A stretch of DNA of 37,817 bases from UBA652 sp964598235. Lineage in GTDB: Bacteria; Pseudomonadota; Gammaproteobacteria; Nitrosococcales; Methylophagaceae. Location: positions 1 to 37,817 of the forward strand of contig CAZRAY010000014.1 of assembly GCA_964598235.1 (NCBI GenBank), read 5' to 3'. Below are positions 24,660 through 33,792 of this stretch, piece by piece (positions within the stretch are counted from its first letter, which is position 1; each line of letters begins with the position of its first letter). The position numbers and the translations under genes were made by a program. Under the pieces are notes generated by a model that searched no databases, was not told the origin of the DNA, and saw only the letters and a list, made by a program, of their open reading frames with translations.

Positions 24660-25871
24660 CTACATCACCGCAGCATCATTAATAGATAAAATGCCCTGTA
24701 AAATCCCAACGATAATCACGCCAATCATCAGACCCATACCTAAAATCATAATCGGTTCTAACAACGTTAAACTCCGACTTACCCCTGCCTGCACATCGCC
24801 ATCATAAACCTTTGCCAATTCCAACATCATTTCATCAACATTTCCAGCCTCTTCCCCCACCCGAATCATTTGCACCACCATCGGGGTAAAAGCAGCTGTT
24901 TCTTCTAGCGCAACAGACATCCGTGTACCCTGTTTCACCGCAGGCTCAAGCACTTTCAATGTTTCTCTAATATGCACATTACTCACCGTTCCTATTGCAA
25001 TAGATAATGATTGTAATACCGACACACCATTACCCAACAGAGTTCCCATTGTGCGGGCAAACTTTGCAACTTCATATTTGAAAAGCGTGCCCCCTAAAAA
25101 AGGTAAGTTCAACATCTTTTTGTCAAGCCACCGCCGCCCTTTGGGCACCTTTAACCATCGTTTAAATAGCCAAATTAATGGAACTAGAATGAGTAACATC
25201 AGCGGCCCATATTGCTTCAACCAATCACCCGCAGCAATAATAGTACGTGTCAACATCGGCAAGGCATCACCCATGTCTGCAAATAACGCCTCAAATTGCG
25301 GCACCACAAATCCCAACATCACCACAATTGATAAGACAGCTACAACAAACAAAATAGCGGGATACACCAAGGCTGACGTTACTTTGCCACGCACTTCTTT
25401 TGCCTCTTCCAAATAGCCTACCAAACCCGTCATCACCTTCGATAAATGACCACTGGTTTCCCCGGAACGAATCATGCTGATATAAAAGCTACCGAATACC
25501 GACTCATATTGTTCCAGCGCCTGACTTAACCGCTTACCACCTTTAACCGTTTCCAGCATATCGGTTAACAACGTGGTTACCTCTGGTTTTTGACTCATAT
25601 CAATCAAAATTTTCAAACCCCTATCAATGGGCAAGCCTGAGCGCAATAACACGGCAAGCTCATTTGTCATCGCCAACACATCATCTCGTGACGGCATTTT
25701 ACCTCCATCTTTCTGAGCGACCGATGCTTTTTGTTTTCCTTCTACAAGCTGCAATGGCGTTAAACCTTGACGACGTAATACCCGGGAAGCCGCATCTTGT
25801 GATTCTGCAGTGAGATGGCCTTCTGTTATTGTGCCGTCGCGCTGTACCGCCTTATAAACGAAATCAGCCAT
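24660..25871 (-). CDS. gspF: Type II secretion platform protein GspF
   Basis: Polytopic inner-membrane platform protein, 403 residues, that couples the GspE ATPase to pseudopilus growth. Two T2SF cytoplasmic repeats (about residues 70-190 with ELAVLLRSGLPIDRGLKIL, and about 272-395 with FARTMGTLLGNGVSVLQSL) each precede membrane helices, and the N-terminal ADFVYKAVQRDGTITEG and the last helix (ILGMGLMIGVIIVGILQGILSINDA) match the family. It overlaps the gspE stop by eight bases. Confidence 0.97.
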   Translation of the reverse strand: MADFVYKAVQRDGTITEGHLTAESQDAASRVLRRQGLTPLQLVEGKQKASVAQKDGGKMPSRDDVLAMTNELAVLLRSGLPIDRGLKILIDMSQKPEVTTLLTDMLETVKGGKRLSQALEQYESVFGSFYISMIRSGETSGHLSKVMTGLVGYLEEAKEVRGKVTSALVYPAILFVVAVLSIVVMLGFVVPQFEALFADMGDALPMLTRTIIAAGDWLKQYGPLMLLILVPLIWLFKRWLKVPKGRRWLDKKMLNLPFLGGTLFKYEVAKFARTMGTLLGNGVSVLQSLSIAIGTVSNVHIRETLKVLEPAVKQGTRMSVALEETAAFTPMVVQMIRVGEEAGNVDEMMLELAKVYDGDVQAGVSRSLTLLEPIMILGMGLMIGVIIVGILQGILSINDAAVM

Positions 25872-27573
25872 GTGATTCTACCAGATCGCCCACTGCCTCA
25901 CTTTGTTCTTGGGTAACACGTAATACTTCTTCCAATGATGTCACTCCGGCAACCACCTTCCGCAAACCATCTTCATACAAGGTAATCATGCCTCGACTAC
26001 GTGCAACTTGGTGTAATACCGTCGCATCATCACCTCGTAAAATAGCCCTGTGCATCTCATCATCCATTTCAAATAACTCATGAATAGAGGTTCGACCTTG
26101 ATAGCCTGTTTGTCGACATTGCTCACAACCCTCTGCGGTATAAACTTGAGTTTTCCCTTTTGCCAAAAACTTTTGAATACCACTCTTTGTAATCGCTTCT
26201 TCGCTCAATTCAACGGGGGATTTACATGCCGCACATAATTTTCGAATCAAACGCTGTGCCAATACACCATTCACAGAAGACGTAATCAAATAACGCTCGA
26301 TGCCCATATCTTCTAATCGAACAATGGCCCCTGCTGCCGTATTCGTATGTAAGGTAGATAAAACCAAATGCCCCGTTAACGCAGATTGCACCGCAATCTG
26401 AGCCGTTTCTCCATCCCGCATTTCACCGATCATAATGATATCGGGATCTTGTCGTAAAATTGATCGCAGCGCTGATGCAAAGGTCAAATCTATTTGACCA
26501 TGAACTTGAATCTGGTTAATACCTGGCAATTGATATTCCACCGGATCTTCAACGGTAATAATTTTAACCGCTTGTGCGTCTAATGTTGCCAATGATGCAT
26601 AAAGTGTGGTTGTTTTTCCTGAGCCCGTTGGGCCTGTCATCAATAATACGCCATGCGGACGATGTAACAATTCTAAGTAGCGCGCCAAGGTATCTTCACT
26701 GAAACCCATGCTTTGAAGGCTGAGTCGAATGCTTTGCCGATCTAATACCCGCATTACAATACTTTCACCATGCACGGTTGGAATAGTCGACACCCGTAAA
26801 TCTAGTTCATGACCTTTCACTCGTGTCATAATTCTGCCATCTTGTGGCAAGCGGCGCTCCGCAATATTCATACTTGCCAATAATTTAATCCGTGAGGCAA
26901 TCGCTGCAGACAAGGCCGGAGCAGGTGGATCTGGCATATCCTGGATAACGCCATCCACCCTATATCGCAAATGCAAACCATCTTCAAATGGCTCAATGTG
27001 AATATCGGAAGCCCCCATATCTAAGGCGCGATGAATAATCTGATTCACTAAACGAATAACCGGTGCGCCACTCGCTAAATCTTTTAAATGTTCCACAAAC
27101 TCTTCATCGCCTGCAAACTGATCGTCTAACAGCACATCATCAGACGCTTCTTCCGCTTCTTCAACATGCTTCTGTAAGGCAGCAGTAATATCGGACTCAA
27201 GCCCCAATTCAATTGCAACACTATCGCCCACTGCCAACGATAATGCCTTTGATAAAAAAGGCGCTTGTGGCATCGTTGCCGCAAAACGTAATGGCTTCGC
27301 TTCTATATCAACGGGCACAATTTGATTGCTCGCCAAAAACGCATATGATAATCCCTCAATTAAAAGCGCTTCTTCTGGATACCCCGTTGCTGCTAAAAAA
27401 GGGACTGCTAGCTGTTCACTCAAAGCATGTGCCACATCCAACTCGGATACCAACCCTAGTTTGACCAATACTTGGCCCAACATATCGCCCATTTCATTTT
27501 GCGCAAGTAACGCCCGCTCAATATCACGATGCGTTACCTTATTCTGACTAACCAGTAGTTCGCCTAGTTTCAC
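25864..27573 (-). CDS. gspE: Type II secretion ATPase GspE
   Basis: Hexameric cytoplasmic ATPase that powers pseudopilus assembly, 569 residues. An N-terminal MshEN-like domain (MKLGELLVSQNKVTHRDIERAL) is followed by the catalytic core: DIHIEPFEDGLHLRYRVDGV, Walker A GPTGSGKTTTLYA near residue 316, the Asp box VEDPVEYQLPGINQ, Walker B IIMIGEMRDGETA and the His box TGHLVLSTLHTNTA. The zinc-binding CxxC pair (CAAC and CEQC, separated by about 38 residues) marks GspE as opposed to PilT. It heads the gsp gene run and starts 12 bases after the CmcI-like methyltransferase, so the T2SS may share its transcript. Confidence 0.97.
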   Translation of the reverse strand: MKLGELLVSQNKVTHRDIERALLAQNEMGDMLGQVLVKLGLVSELDVAHALSEQLAVPFLAATGYPEEALLIEGLSYAFLASNQIVPVDIEAKPLRFAATMPQAPFLSKALSLAVGDSVAIELGLESDITAALQKHVEEAEEASDDVLLDDQFAGDEEFVEHLKDLASGAPVIRLVNQIIHRALDMGASDIHIEPFEDGLHLRYRVDGVIQDMPDPPAPALSAAIASRIKLLASMNIAERRLPQDGRIMTRVKGHELDLRVSTIPTVHGESIVMRVLDRQSIRLSLQSMGFSEDTLARYLELLHRPHGVLLMTGPTGSGKTTTLYASLATLDAQAVKIITVEDPVEYQLPGINQIQVHGQIDLTFASALRSILRQDPDIIMIGEMRDGETAQIAVQSALTGHLVLSTLHTNTAAGAIVRLEDMGIERYLITSSVNGVLAQRLIRKLCAACKSPVELSEEAITKSGIQKFLAKGKTQVYTAEGCEQCRQTGYQGRTSIHELFEMDDEMHRAILRGDDATVLHQVARSRGMITLYEDGLRKVVAGVTSLEEVLRVTQEQSEAVGDLVESHG

Positions 27574-27585
27574 TTACATCTATCC

Positions 27586-28233
27586 TTACGTTTTAATCAA
27601 AAAGCCAGAGGGGGCAAAGGTAAAACCAAATTTAGCTTCCCTTGTTGAATCCACCTGATAATCATCTGGATAGCGTTGCATATATTCTTGAATCGCTTCA
27701 AATGGCCCTTCTCCCCATCCTGGCAATACAGGGTTGCCATTGATATTACCATCTTCGACAATCAAATAATCCCCAGATTCCACAACTGATCGTAATAATT
27801 CCATTTCAGCCAGCACATGCGCTTTACGATGATCGCTATCTAAAATAAAGAACACCTTGCCAGGAAAGGTTGCGCGCATTTTTTCTATCTGCACTCTGAT
27901 GGCGGGATCCGCTGACGAACCAGTTACGAGGTGAATAGCTGAATCGAGATAAACTTGTGGTGACACATCTTCATGAGAAATGTCCACCGTTAACACTTGA
28001 AGATCCGGATTAATGCTGCGTCCAATCACACTAAAATAACGAGCAGATCCCCCAAACCGAGTACCAAACTCAACCACCATTGATGGCTTTAATGTTGCCA
28101 TGATTTCTTGATAATTCCACATATCCGATACTGACTTGTAACACGGCACACCTAAAAAAGTCACACCATGCCAAACTTCTGTATCGTAATACCATTTATG
28201 GTATGCCTCTGTTGGCTCTATTTCTACAGACAT
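27586..28233 (-). CDS. CmcI-family methyltransferase (cephalosporin hydroxylase family)
   Basis: A 215-residue cytoplasmic protein of the CmcI/rhamnosyl O-methyltransferase family. The VVEFGTRFGGSARYFSVIG motif is the SAM-binding loop, VLTVDIS the second acidic strand, and FFILDSDHRKAHVLAEMELL with YLIVEDGNINGNPV the metal-ligand and family signature. Members methylate sugar hydroxyls in glycolipids and O-antigens; the name from cephamycin synthesis is historical. ATG at 28233 is preceded by a TATAAT-like box (28248-28253) with no good -35, so a weak own promoter is possible. It is 12 bases ahead of gspE and 63 after the other methyltransferase. Confidence 0.88.
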   Translation of the reverse strand: MSVEIEPTEAYHKWYYDTEVWHGVTFLGVPCYKSVSDMWNYQEIMATLKPSMVVEFGTRFGGSARYFSVIGRSINPDLQVLTVDISHEDVSPQVYLDSAIHLVTGSSADPAIRVQIEKMRATFPGKVFFILDSDHRKAHVLAEMELLRSVVESGDYLIVEDGNINGNPVLPGWGEGPFEAIQEYMQRYPDDYQVDSTREAKFGFTFAPSGFLIKT

Positions 28234-28296
28234 CTCACACTCTCATCATTATAAATTTGGCCCACAAAACCCAGCATTGATTAAATTGTTACGCAC

Positions 28297-29196
28297 CTAT
28301 TCTACAGGGTTCGGTTTTTTCAGTATCCACACATCTTGACCCGCCCAAAAGTGATCTGCTTCAAATAGTGCGATCTCTGCGCCATCAATCTCCGAAACAC
28401 ACTGTTCTACAAAGGCGCTTGATGTAATACTTGTTCCATATTCTTCACCGTCTAAATGACTGGATTCACTGCTTGCAACAAAGAAAAAGCCCGCTTCATC
28501 CAACGCAACACCATTCCTCTCTGCAAATCCTTCACCATGTGTTGTTAGCACCAAACAGCCACCGGGTGCGACTGCCGAATAGAGCTTCTTGAGCCAATCA
28601 CCCCAAGTACTTTTAGGTAAATGTGAAAAAAGAGAGAGGACAAACACCAGATCATATTGTTGTGGAAAATGAAGTTGTGCTGGCTGGCTATGAGAGTAAA
28701 ACCCATCAATGCCAAATTTTTCCTTAATAAAATCAACTGAGCCCGGCATTAAATCGGAGGCGTGTACTTTCTCAGCCCCTGGAAATTTAGCGAAGTGCCG
28801 CGTCAATCGACCATAGCCCGATGCAAATTCCAGTAAAGACCTACAATTCGCCAGTGGCTGGCCCACCTTTTCCAATACCATCATCAATTCATAAGATGTA
28901 CGCCAACCATCTGCAAAATAATCCCTTAGTGGATTTTTACACGTAGGGTGGTGATAAAAAAACCTGAAAATTTCATCATTAGGATGGATTTCACAATTCA
29001 CACCGATCCAAGGCGAAAAGGCGTCTTCACCCTGTTGTTGCTCATTCAAATTATGTCGCGCTAATAAAGCGTTTAATTCTGTGTCGTTTTCCACTATCCC
29101 AGCAACCTTCGCATCATAAATATGCCATAAACACCAATATTGGTGGTCAGTATCCTTATTTTGTCGCTTATCGTCAATCACTATTAAGTTGACCAA
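28297..29196 (-). CDS. Class I SAM-dependent methyltransferase
   Basis: A 299-residue cytoplasmic protein. The Rossmann methyltransferase core begins near residue 115: SLLEFASGYGRLTRHFAK is motif I, VHASDLMPGSVDFIKEKFG the second strand, YDLVFVLSLFSHLPKSTWGDWL motif IV and APGGCLVLTTHG motif VI. The first 100 residues (with HPNDEIFRFFYHHPTCKNP) look like the N-terminal extension of O-antigen-type sugar methyltransferases. The start is uncertain: codon 29196 is TTG without a clear ribosome site, and no ATG exists before the domain. Substrate unknown; the neighbouring CmcI-like gene suggests glycan methylation. It is divergent from the gene at 29247 with a 50-base spacer. Confidence 0.8.
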   Translation of the reverse strand: MVNLIVIDDKRQNKDTDHQYWCLWHIYDAKVAGIVENDTELNALLARHNLNEQQQGEDAFSPWIGVNCEIHPNDEIFRFFYHHPTCKNPLRDYFADGWRTSYELMMVLEKVGQPLANCRSLLEFASGYGRLTRHFAKFPGAEKVHASDLMPGSVDFIKEKFGIDGFYSHSQPAQLHFPQQYDLVFVLSLFSHLPKSTWGDWLKKLYSAVAPGGCLVLTTHGEGFAERNGVALDEAGFFFVASSESSHLDGEEYGTSITSSAFVEQCVSEIDGAEIALFEADHFWAGQDVWILKKPNPVE

Positions 29197-29246
29197 TAGT
29201 GCTAAAATAACATCTTTATCCTACATAAAATTATGAGACCCATCAT

Positions 29247-29519
29247 ATGGACAACGAACAAACGCTTGAAACACATAACAAATTGACCAACGAACTTGTC
29301 GCATTGGCAAACAGTATGAAAGATCAGGGGCACGATATTAAGCTTATATCCGCCGCACTAATGGCTTCTTCTGCTATTTACGCAACCTATACAACATCTG
29401 GAAATGAAGGTTATTTACATGACTCTGGTGTTGATAAAGTTGCTGATATCTATAAAAAACATTTAGCTTATGTGCAACGTGCAAAAAAAGCAGATTTAGG
29501 CATTACCGATACGGAATGA
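29247..29519 (+). CDS. Small hypothetical protein, 90 aa, alpha-helical
   Basis: I do not recognise this family with certainty. The 90 residues look wholly alpha-helical and soluble, acidic overall, with conserved-looking stretches LTNELVALANSMKDQG, LISAALMASSAIYATYTTSGNEGYL and a lysine-rich C-terminus. There is no signal peptide or cysteine. It is the only plus-strand gene between 29 and 33 kb, wedged between the divergent methyltransferase (50 bases) and the convergent parB (15 bases), with no visible terminator on either side. ATG at 29247 has only a weak GAGA upstream. Even codon use and an undisturbed frame make it likely real. Confidence 0.7.
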   Translation: MDNEQTLETHNKLTNELVALANSMKDQGHDIKLISAALMASSAIYATYTTSGNEGYLHDSGVDKVADIYKKHLAYVQRAKKADLGITDTE

Positions 29520-29534
29520 AAATCGGATGGACGC

Positions 29535-30386
29535 TTATTTTATCCGCTTAATCAAGGCTTCCAGCTCGGCCACATTAGCATAATTAATCAATACCCGACC
29601 CTTCCCGCTACGGGTATGTTTAACGGAGACATTGCCGCCAAGCTTGCTGTATAGTTGACGCTCAAAATCAGCAATCTCTATCTGATCTAAGGCTGCTTTT
29701 TCTGCCTTCCCGGGTTGTTGTAAACGACGCACTAATTGCTCTGCTTCGCGGACAGACATGCCTTTTTCGACCACTAAGTTAGCCGCTTCCGATTGCACTT
29801 CGCCTTCCAAGGCTAATAAAGCGCGGGCATGCCCCATTTCAATGTCGCAATTTTCTAGTAAACGTTTCACATCTTCATTCAGGTTCCGCAAACGCAATAA
29901 ATTAGAGACGGTTGCACGTGAACGACCCACCGCTTCAGCGGCTTCTTGATGTGTCATCGAAAACTCTTCTCGTAAACGATGTAAGGCGTTCGCTTCTTCC
30001 ATCGGATTTAAATTTTCACGCTGGATATTTTCTATCAACGCGATGGCAATCGCTGCCCGATCCGATACCTTCCGTACCACCACAGGAATGGTTGCCAATC
30101 CAGCCATTTTAGCTGCCCGCCAACGGCGTTCTCCCGCAATAATTTCATAATGTGAATCACTAATCGCGCGCACCACAATCGGTTGCACCACGCCTTGTGC
30201 ACGAATAGATTCTGCCAGCTCTTCTAACGGCTCTTGCGACATGTCAATGCGAGGTTGATACTTACCCGGTTGAATAACGGTTAACGCAAGATGTTGCAAG
30301 CTCTCATCACCTATTGACTCAACACTCTCAGCCGTATCGCCCAACAATGCGTCCAATCCGCGTCCCAATCCTCGTTTTATCGCCAT
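29535..30386 (-). CDS. parB: Chromosome partition protein ParB
   Basis: Centromere-binding CTPase clamp, 283 residues. The N-terminal ParA-stimulating motif AIKRGLGRGLDALLG, the CTP-binding region with GERRWRAAKMAG, the ENIQRENLNPMEEANAL segment and the helix-turn-helix (THQEAAEAVGRSRATVSNLLRL) are in the usual order, followed by the C-terminal dimerisation domain. I chose ATG at 30386, where the standard MAIKRGLGRGL start lies; an in-frame extension to 30473 overlaps parA and has no homology. It is 16 bases after parA. I found no parS site in the window. Confidence 0.97.
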   Translation of the reverse strand: MAIKRGLGRGLDALLGDTAESVESIGDESLQHLALTVIQPGKYQPRIDMSQEPLEELAESIRAQGVVQPIVVRAISDSHYEIIAGERRWRAAKMAGLATIPVVVRKVSDRAAIAIALIENIQRENLNPMEEANALHRLREEFSMTHQEAAEAVGRSRATVSNLLRLRNLNEDVKRLLENCDIEMGHARALLALEGEVQSEAANLVVEKGMSVREAEQLVRRLQQPGKAEKAALDQIEIADFERQLYSKLGGNVSVKHTRSGKGRVLINYANVAELEALIKRIK

Positions 30387-30402
30387 AATGATTCTCTTTC
30401 TA

Positions 30403-31167
30403 TTATTGCTCGCGGCGCAAAAATTCACTTGCCAGCGATCGATAGGTAATTGTACCCCTTGAACTCCGATCATACAGGGTTACAGGCAAGCCGTGACTGG
30501 GCGCTTCCGCAAGGCGTACATTCCGAGGAATAATCGTATGAAATACTTTTGTTTCAAAATGCGTAATTAACTGCCGCGACACTTCGTTGGCTAAATTATT
30601 CCGAGAATCAAAGAGTGTCCGCACCAATCCCGTCACTTTTAATTCAGGATTAAGTCGTTGCTTGATGCGCTCAATGGTTTTCAATAAGCCGGATAAACCC
30701 TCCAAGGCATAATATTCACATTGAATGGGAATAATCACACCGTGTGCAGCCACTAAAGCATTAACCGTCAGCATACTTAGTGAAGGCGGGCAATCGATGA
30801 AGATGAAATCATATTGCGATTCCACCTGCTTCAACGCCATTTTTAGCCTGTTTTCTTTTAAATTCTCATCTAATAAATTGACTTCTGCTGCGGTCAAATC
30901 GCCATTTGCGGGCAATACATCAAAGTCTAATTTTTCTGGTCGTTGCACAGAGTCCGCCACGGTTGCCTCGCCCATCACAACCTCATAACTGCTGCGTGTT
31001 AATGTCATTTTATCAACACCGCAACCTGTGCTTGCATTACCCTGTGGATCAAAATCAATCAACAATACGCGCAGTTTCTTTTCCGCCACTGCCGCGGCCA
31101 AATTGACCGATGTTGTGGTTTTCCCCACTCCACCTTTTTGATTTGTTATTGCATAAATTTTTGCCAT
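30403..31167 (-). CDS. parA: Chromosome partition ATPase ParA (Soj)
   Basis: Deviant-Walker ATPase that moves ParB-parS complexes over the nucleoid, 254 residues. MAKIYAITNQKGGVGKTTTSVNLAA carries the KGGVGKT P-loop, and FIFIDCPPSLSMLTVNAL and the C-terminal IPRNVRLAEAPSHGLPVTLYD motif are diagnostic of chromosomal Soj/ParA as opposed to MinD or plasmid types with an HTH. Starts five bases after rsmG, within the mnmG-rsmG-parA-parB transcript typical of gammaproteobacteria. Confidence 0.98.
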   Translation of the reverse strand: MAKIYAITNQKGGVGKTTTSVNLAAAVAEKKLRVLLIDFDPQGNASTGCGVDKMTLTRSSYEVVMGEATVADSVQRPEKLDFDVLPANGDLTAAEVNLLDENLKENRLKMALKQVESQYDFIFIDCPPSLSMLTVNALVAAHGVIIPIQCEYYALEGLSGLLKTIERIKQRLNPELKVTGLVRTLFDSRNNLANEVSRQLITHFETKVFHTIIPRNVRLAEAPSHGLPVTLYDRSSRGTITYRSLASEFLRREQ

Positions 31168-31172
31168 TCGCG

Positions 31173-31808
31173 CTAAAGCTCTCTTCTCAATCTCACAACA
31201 TGTCGTTCGCCATCGGTTTCCGGTACCTGTAGCACCATCACATCCGTTACCGAGAATTCTCCCTCAAGAGACATTTCCACATCCGTAGGTGCTTGCCCCA
31301 TCATCAACAATAAACAGCCTGCTGGCTGACAATGTTTCCCGGCCAATGCGGCCACCTCTTCCAGTCTGGCAAAAGCGCGGGCAGTGACTGTTTCAAATTG
31401 CTGTGCCAGTTTGACTTGTTCCACCCGACCGTGCACTACCATAACATTATCTAGCCCTAATTCCGCCTTTGCCTGTTGTAAGAAACGGGTTTTTTTTGAA
31501 TTACTATCCAATAAGGTTACTGCCAACGCCGAATGCGCAATTGCCAACGGAATCCCCGGCAAACCGGCACCCGTTCCTACATCCAGCAATGTCTGGCCTT
31601 GAATGTGCGGTAAAATTGATAAACTATCCAAAATATGGCGAGAAATCATCTCTTCTGGATTGCGGACTGCTGTCAAATTATAGGCTTTATTCCATTTTTC
31701 CAGCAATGCAACATAACGCAATAATGTCTCTTTTTGATCTTCTGAAAGAACAATATTTAAGGCCACACAACCAGAATCCAATATTGATTTCCCTGTTTCC
31801 CTTCTCAC
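31173..31808 (-). CDS. rsmG: 16S rRNA (guanine-527 N7) methyltransferase RsmG
   Basis: GidB/RsmG methylates N7 of G527 in 16S rRNA using SAM. The 211 residues contain YNLTAVRNPEEMISRHILDSL and the SAM loop LLDVGTGAGLPGIPLAI, followed by TLLDSNSKKTRFL, all typical. The start at 31808 is GTG, immediately after the mnmG stop (no spacer); an in-frame TTG nine codons later has GGGA upstream and cannot be excluded. Loss of this gene gives low-level streptomycin resistance in other bacteria; all key motifs are intact here. Confidence 0.97.
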   Translation of the reverse strand: MRRETGKSILDSGCVALNIVLSEDQKETLLRYVALLEKWNKAYNLTAVRNPEEMISRHILDSLSILPHIQGQTLLDVGTGAGLPGIPLAIAHSALAVTLLDSNSKKTRFLQQAKAELGLDNVMVVHGRVEQVKLAQQFETVTARAFARLEEVAALAGKHCQPAGCLLLMMGQAPTDVEMSLEGEFSVTDVMVLQVPETDGERHVVRLRREL

Positions 31809-33686
31809 TTATGCGCTCAGCTTATGTCGTTTTAAATGCACCAATAATAAAGAAACGGCCGCAGGTGTTACACCTGAAATCCGCCCTGCTTGACCTAAAT
31901 TATTCGGCCGGGTTTGGCTTAGCTTTTCACGCACCTCATTTGATAGCCCTCGCACATCTGCATAATCTAATGCTGCAGGCAATAATGCATCTTCATGTCG
32001 TTTAAGCCGGTTTATTTCATCTTGTTGTCGACTGATATAGCCTGCATATTTCGTCTGAATTTCAACTTGTTCTGCCACGTCATTTGCCACCGCAAGCTCT
32101 TCATCCAACAACGTTAATAATGCCGTATAGTCCATTTTTGGGCGCTTTAACAGCTCCAATGCCGTATTCGATTTGCTTAAAGGCTCCCCTAATATTTGCT
32201 CAGCAAGATTTTGATTTATTTTTTCTGGGCTTAACCTCTGCGTCGATAATCGAGCAGTTTCACGCTCAATTGCCTCACGTTTTTCACAAAACACCGCCCA
32301 GCGCACATCATCCACTAAACCTAATTCGCGCCCTTTCTCCGTCAACCGTAAATCTGCATTGTCTTCACGCAACATCAAACGATATTCCGCCCGACTGGTA
32401 AACATACGATAAGGTTCTTTCGTGCCCGAGGTAATCAAGTCATCAATCATCACGCCAATATAAGCTTCATCGCGGCGAGGCGTCCAAGGCGCCAGTTCCC
32501 TTACCTGTAGGCCTGCATTTAAGCCTGCGATTAAACCTTGCGCTGCGGCTTCTTCATAGCCTGTTGTACCGTTAATTTGACCCGCAAAGAATAACCCCGC
32601 CAGATGCTTTGTTTCTAACCACGGTTGCAAATCACGGGGATCAAAATAATCATATTCGATCGCATAGCCTGGCCGTGTAATATGTGCATTCTCCAAGCCT
32701 TTCATTGACCGCACAATCTCGTATTGCACATCAAACGGCAAGCTAGTTGAAATCCCGTTAGGATACACCTCTTTGCAATCCAATCCTTCCGGCTCTAAAA
32801 AAATCTGGTGGGATGACCGATCTGCAAACCGCACCACTTTATCTTCAATCGAAGGACAATAGCGCGGTCCCGTGCCTTCAATCTCACCAGCATACATTGG
32901 CGAGCGATCTAAATTTTGCCGAATCACCTCATGAGTCCCTTCATTGGTATGGGTAATATGGCAAGAAATCTGTTGAGGGTGGTCGCTTCGCGATCCTAAA
33001 AATGAAAATACCGGTGTGGGTGTGTCACCCGGTTGCTCGGCTAGCTGTGTATAATCAATACTCGCACTGGCAATACGTGGCGGTGTCCCCGTTTTTAAGC
33101 GATCAACCCGAAATGGCAACTCTCGCAAGCGATCTGCCAAAGCAATCGATGCAGGATCGCCTGCGCGACCACCTTGAGATTGTGTCATCCCCACATGGAT
33201 CCGCCCCCCTAAGAAGGTACCCACCGTGATCACCACGGCTTTCGCGGCAAATCGCAAACCTGTTTGCGTCACCACGCCCACGACACGATCTTGCTCAACA
33301 ATCAGATCATCTACCATTTGCTGGAATAAATATAAGTTTTCTTGTGCTTCTAATGTTGCACGCACAGCTGCTTTATAGCGCACCCTATCCGCCTGTGCTC
33401 GGGTTGCACGCACAGCAGGCCCCTTGCTTGCATTTAAGATCCGAAATTGAATACCGCCTCGATCAGCCGCCTGCGCCATCACGCCGCCCAAGGCATCAAT
33501 CTCTTTCACTAAATGGCCTTTGCCGATTCCACCAATCGCCGGATTACAGCTCATCTGACCCAACGTTTCAATATTCTGCGTGAGCAATAATGTCTTCACG
33601 CCCTGCCGTGCCGATGCTAATGCCGCCTCGGTCCCCGCATGGCCACCACCCACCACCATGACATCATATTCTGCTTGATAACCCAT
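31809..33686 (-). CDS. mnmG: tRNA uridine-34 carboxymethylaminomethyl synthesis enzyme MnmG
   Basis: FAD protein (GidA) that with MnmE installs the cmnm5 group on wobble U34 of several tRNAs. 625 residues; the Rossmann FAD loop VVGGGHAGTEAALASAR lies near the N-terminus, then SCNPAIGGIGKGHLVKEIDALGG, the second signature PRYCPSIEDKVVRF and GQINGTTGYEEAAAQGLIAGLNA, and the C-terminal MnmE-binding helical domain. First gene of the mnmG-rsmG-parA-parB operon; about 100 bases separate it from the divergent dgkA. mnmE is not in the window. Confidence 0.98.
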   Translation of the reverse strand: MGYQAEYDVMVVGGGHAGTEAALASARQGVKTLLLTQNIETLGQMSCNPAIGGIGKGHLVKEIDALGGVMAQAADRGGIQFRILNASKGPAVRATRAQADRVRYKAAVRATLEAQENLYLFQQMVDDLIVEQDRVVGVVTQTGLRFAAKAVVITVGTFLGGRIHVGMTQSQGGRAGDPASIALADRLRELPFRVDRLKTGTPPRIASASIDYTQLAEQPGDTPTPVFSFLGSRSDHPQQISCHITHTNEGTHEVIRQNLDRSPMYAGEIEGTGPRYCPSIEDKVVRFADRSSHQIFLEPEGLDCKEVYPNGISTSLPFDVQYEIVRSMKGLENAHITRPGYAIEYDYFDPRDLQPWLETKHLAGLFFAGQINGTTGYEEAAAQGLIAGLNAGLQVRELAPWTPRRDEAYIGVMIDDLITSGTKEPYRMFTSRAEYRLMLREDNADLRLTEKGRELGLVDDVRWAVFCEKREAIERETARLSTQRLSPEKINQNLAEQILGEPLSKSNTALELLKRPKMDYTALLTLLDEELAVANDVAEQVEIQTKYAGYISRQQDEINRLKRHEDALLPAALDYADVRGLSNEVREKLSQTRPNNLGQAGRISGVTPAAVSLLLVHLKRHKLSA

Positions 33687-33792
33687 TTAACAACTCAATT
33701 AATTCAACATACTGTAAACAATGCAATTTTAACACGCTTTCAACTCACCCCCATGTTAAAGTGAAGCCCAACGACCACATTAGGCGATGAAC

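Noticed and set aside
28248..28253. TATAAT box as promoter of the CmcI-like gene
   Set aside because: No acceptable -35 or extended -10 element accompanies it and the leader would be only about ten bases, so it is mentioned with the gene but not listed as a promoter.
25864..33686. Numerous plus-strand open frames of 60-180 codons opposite gsp, par and mnmG genes
   Set aside because: They mirror the codon pattern of strongly supported minus-strand genes and have no family motifs or ribosome sites.
29535..33786. Possible replication origin or parS site near mnmG-parAB
   Set aside because: No run of DnaA boxes and no 16-bp parS palindrome was found by eye in the short spacers here; the gene order alone is not evidence of oriC in the window.
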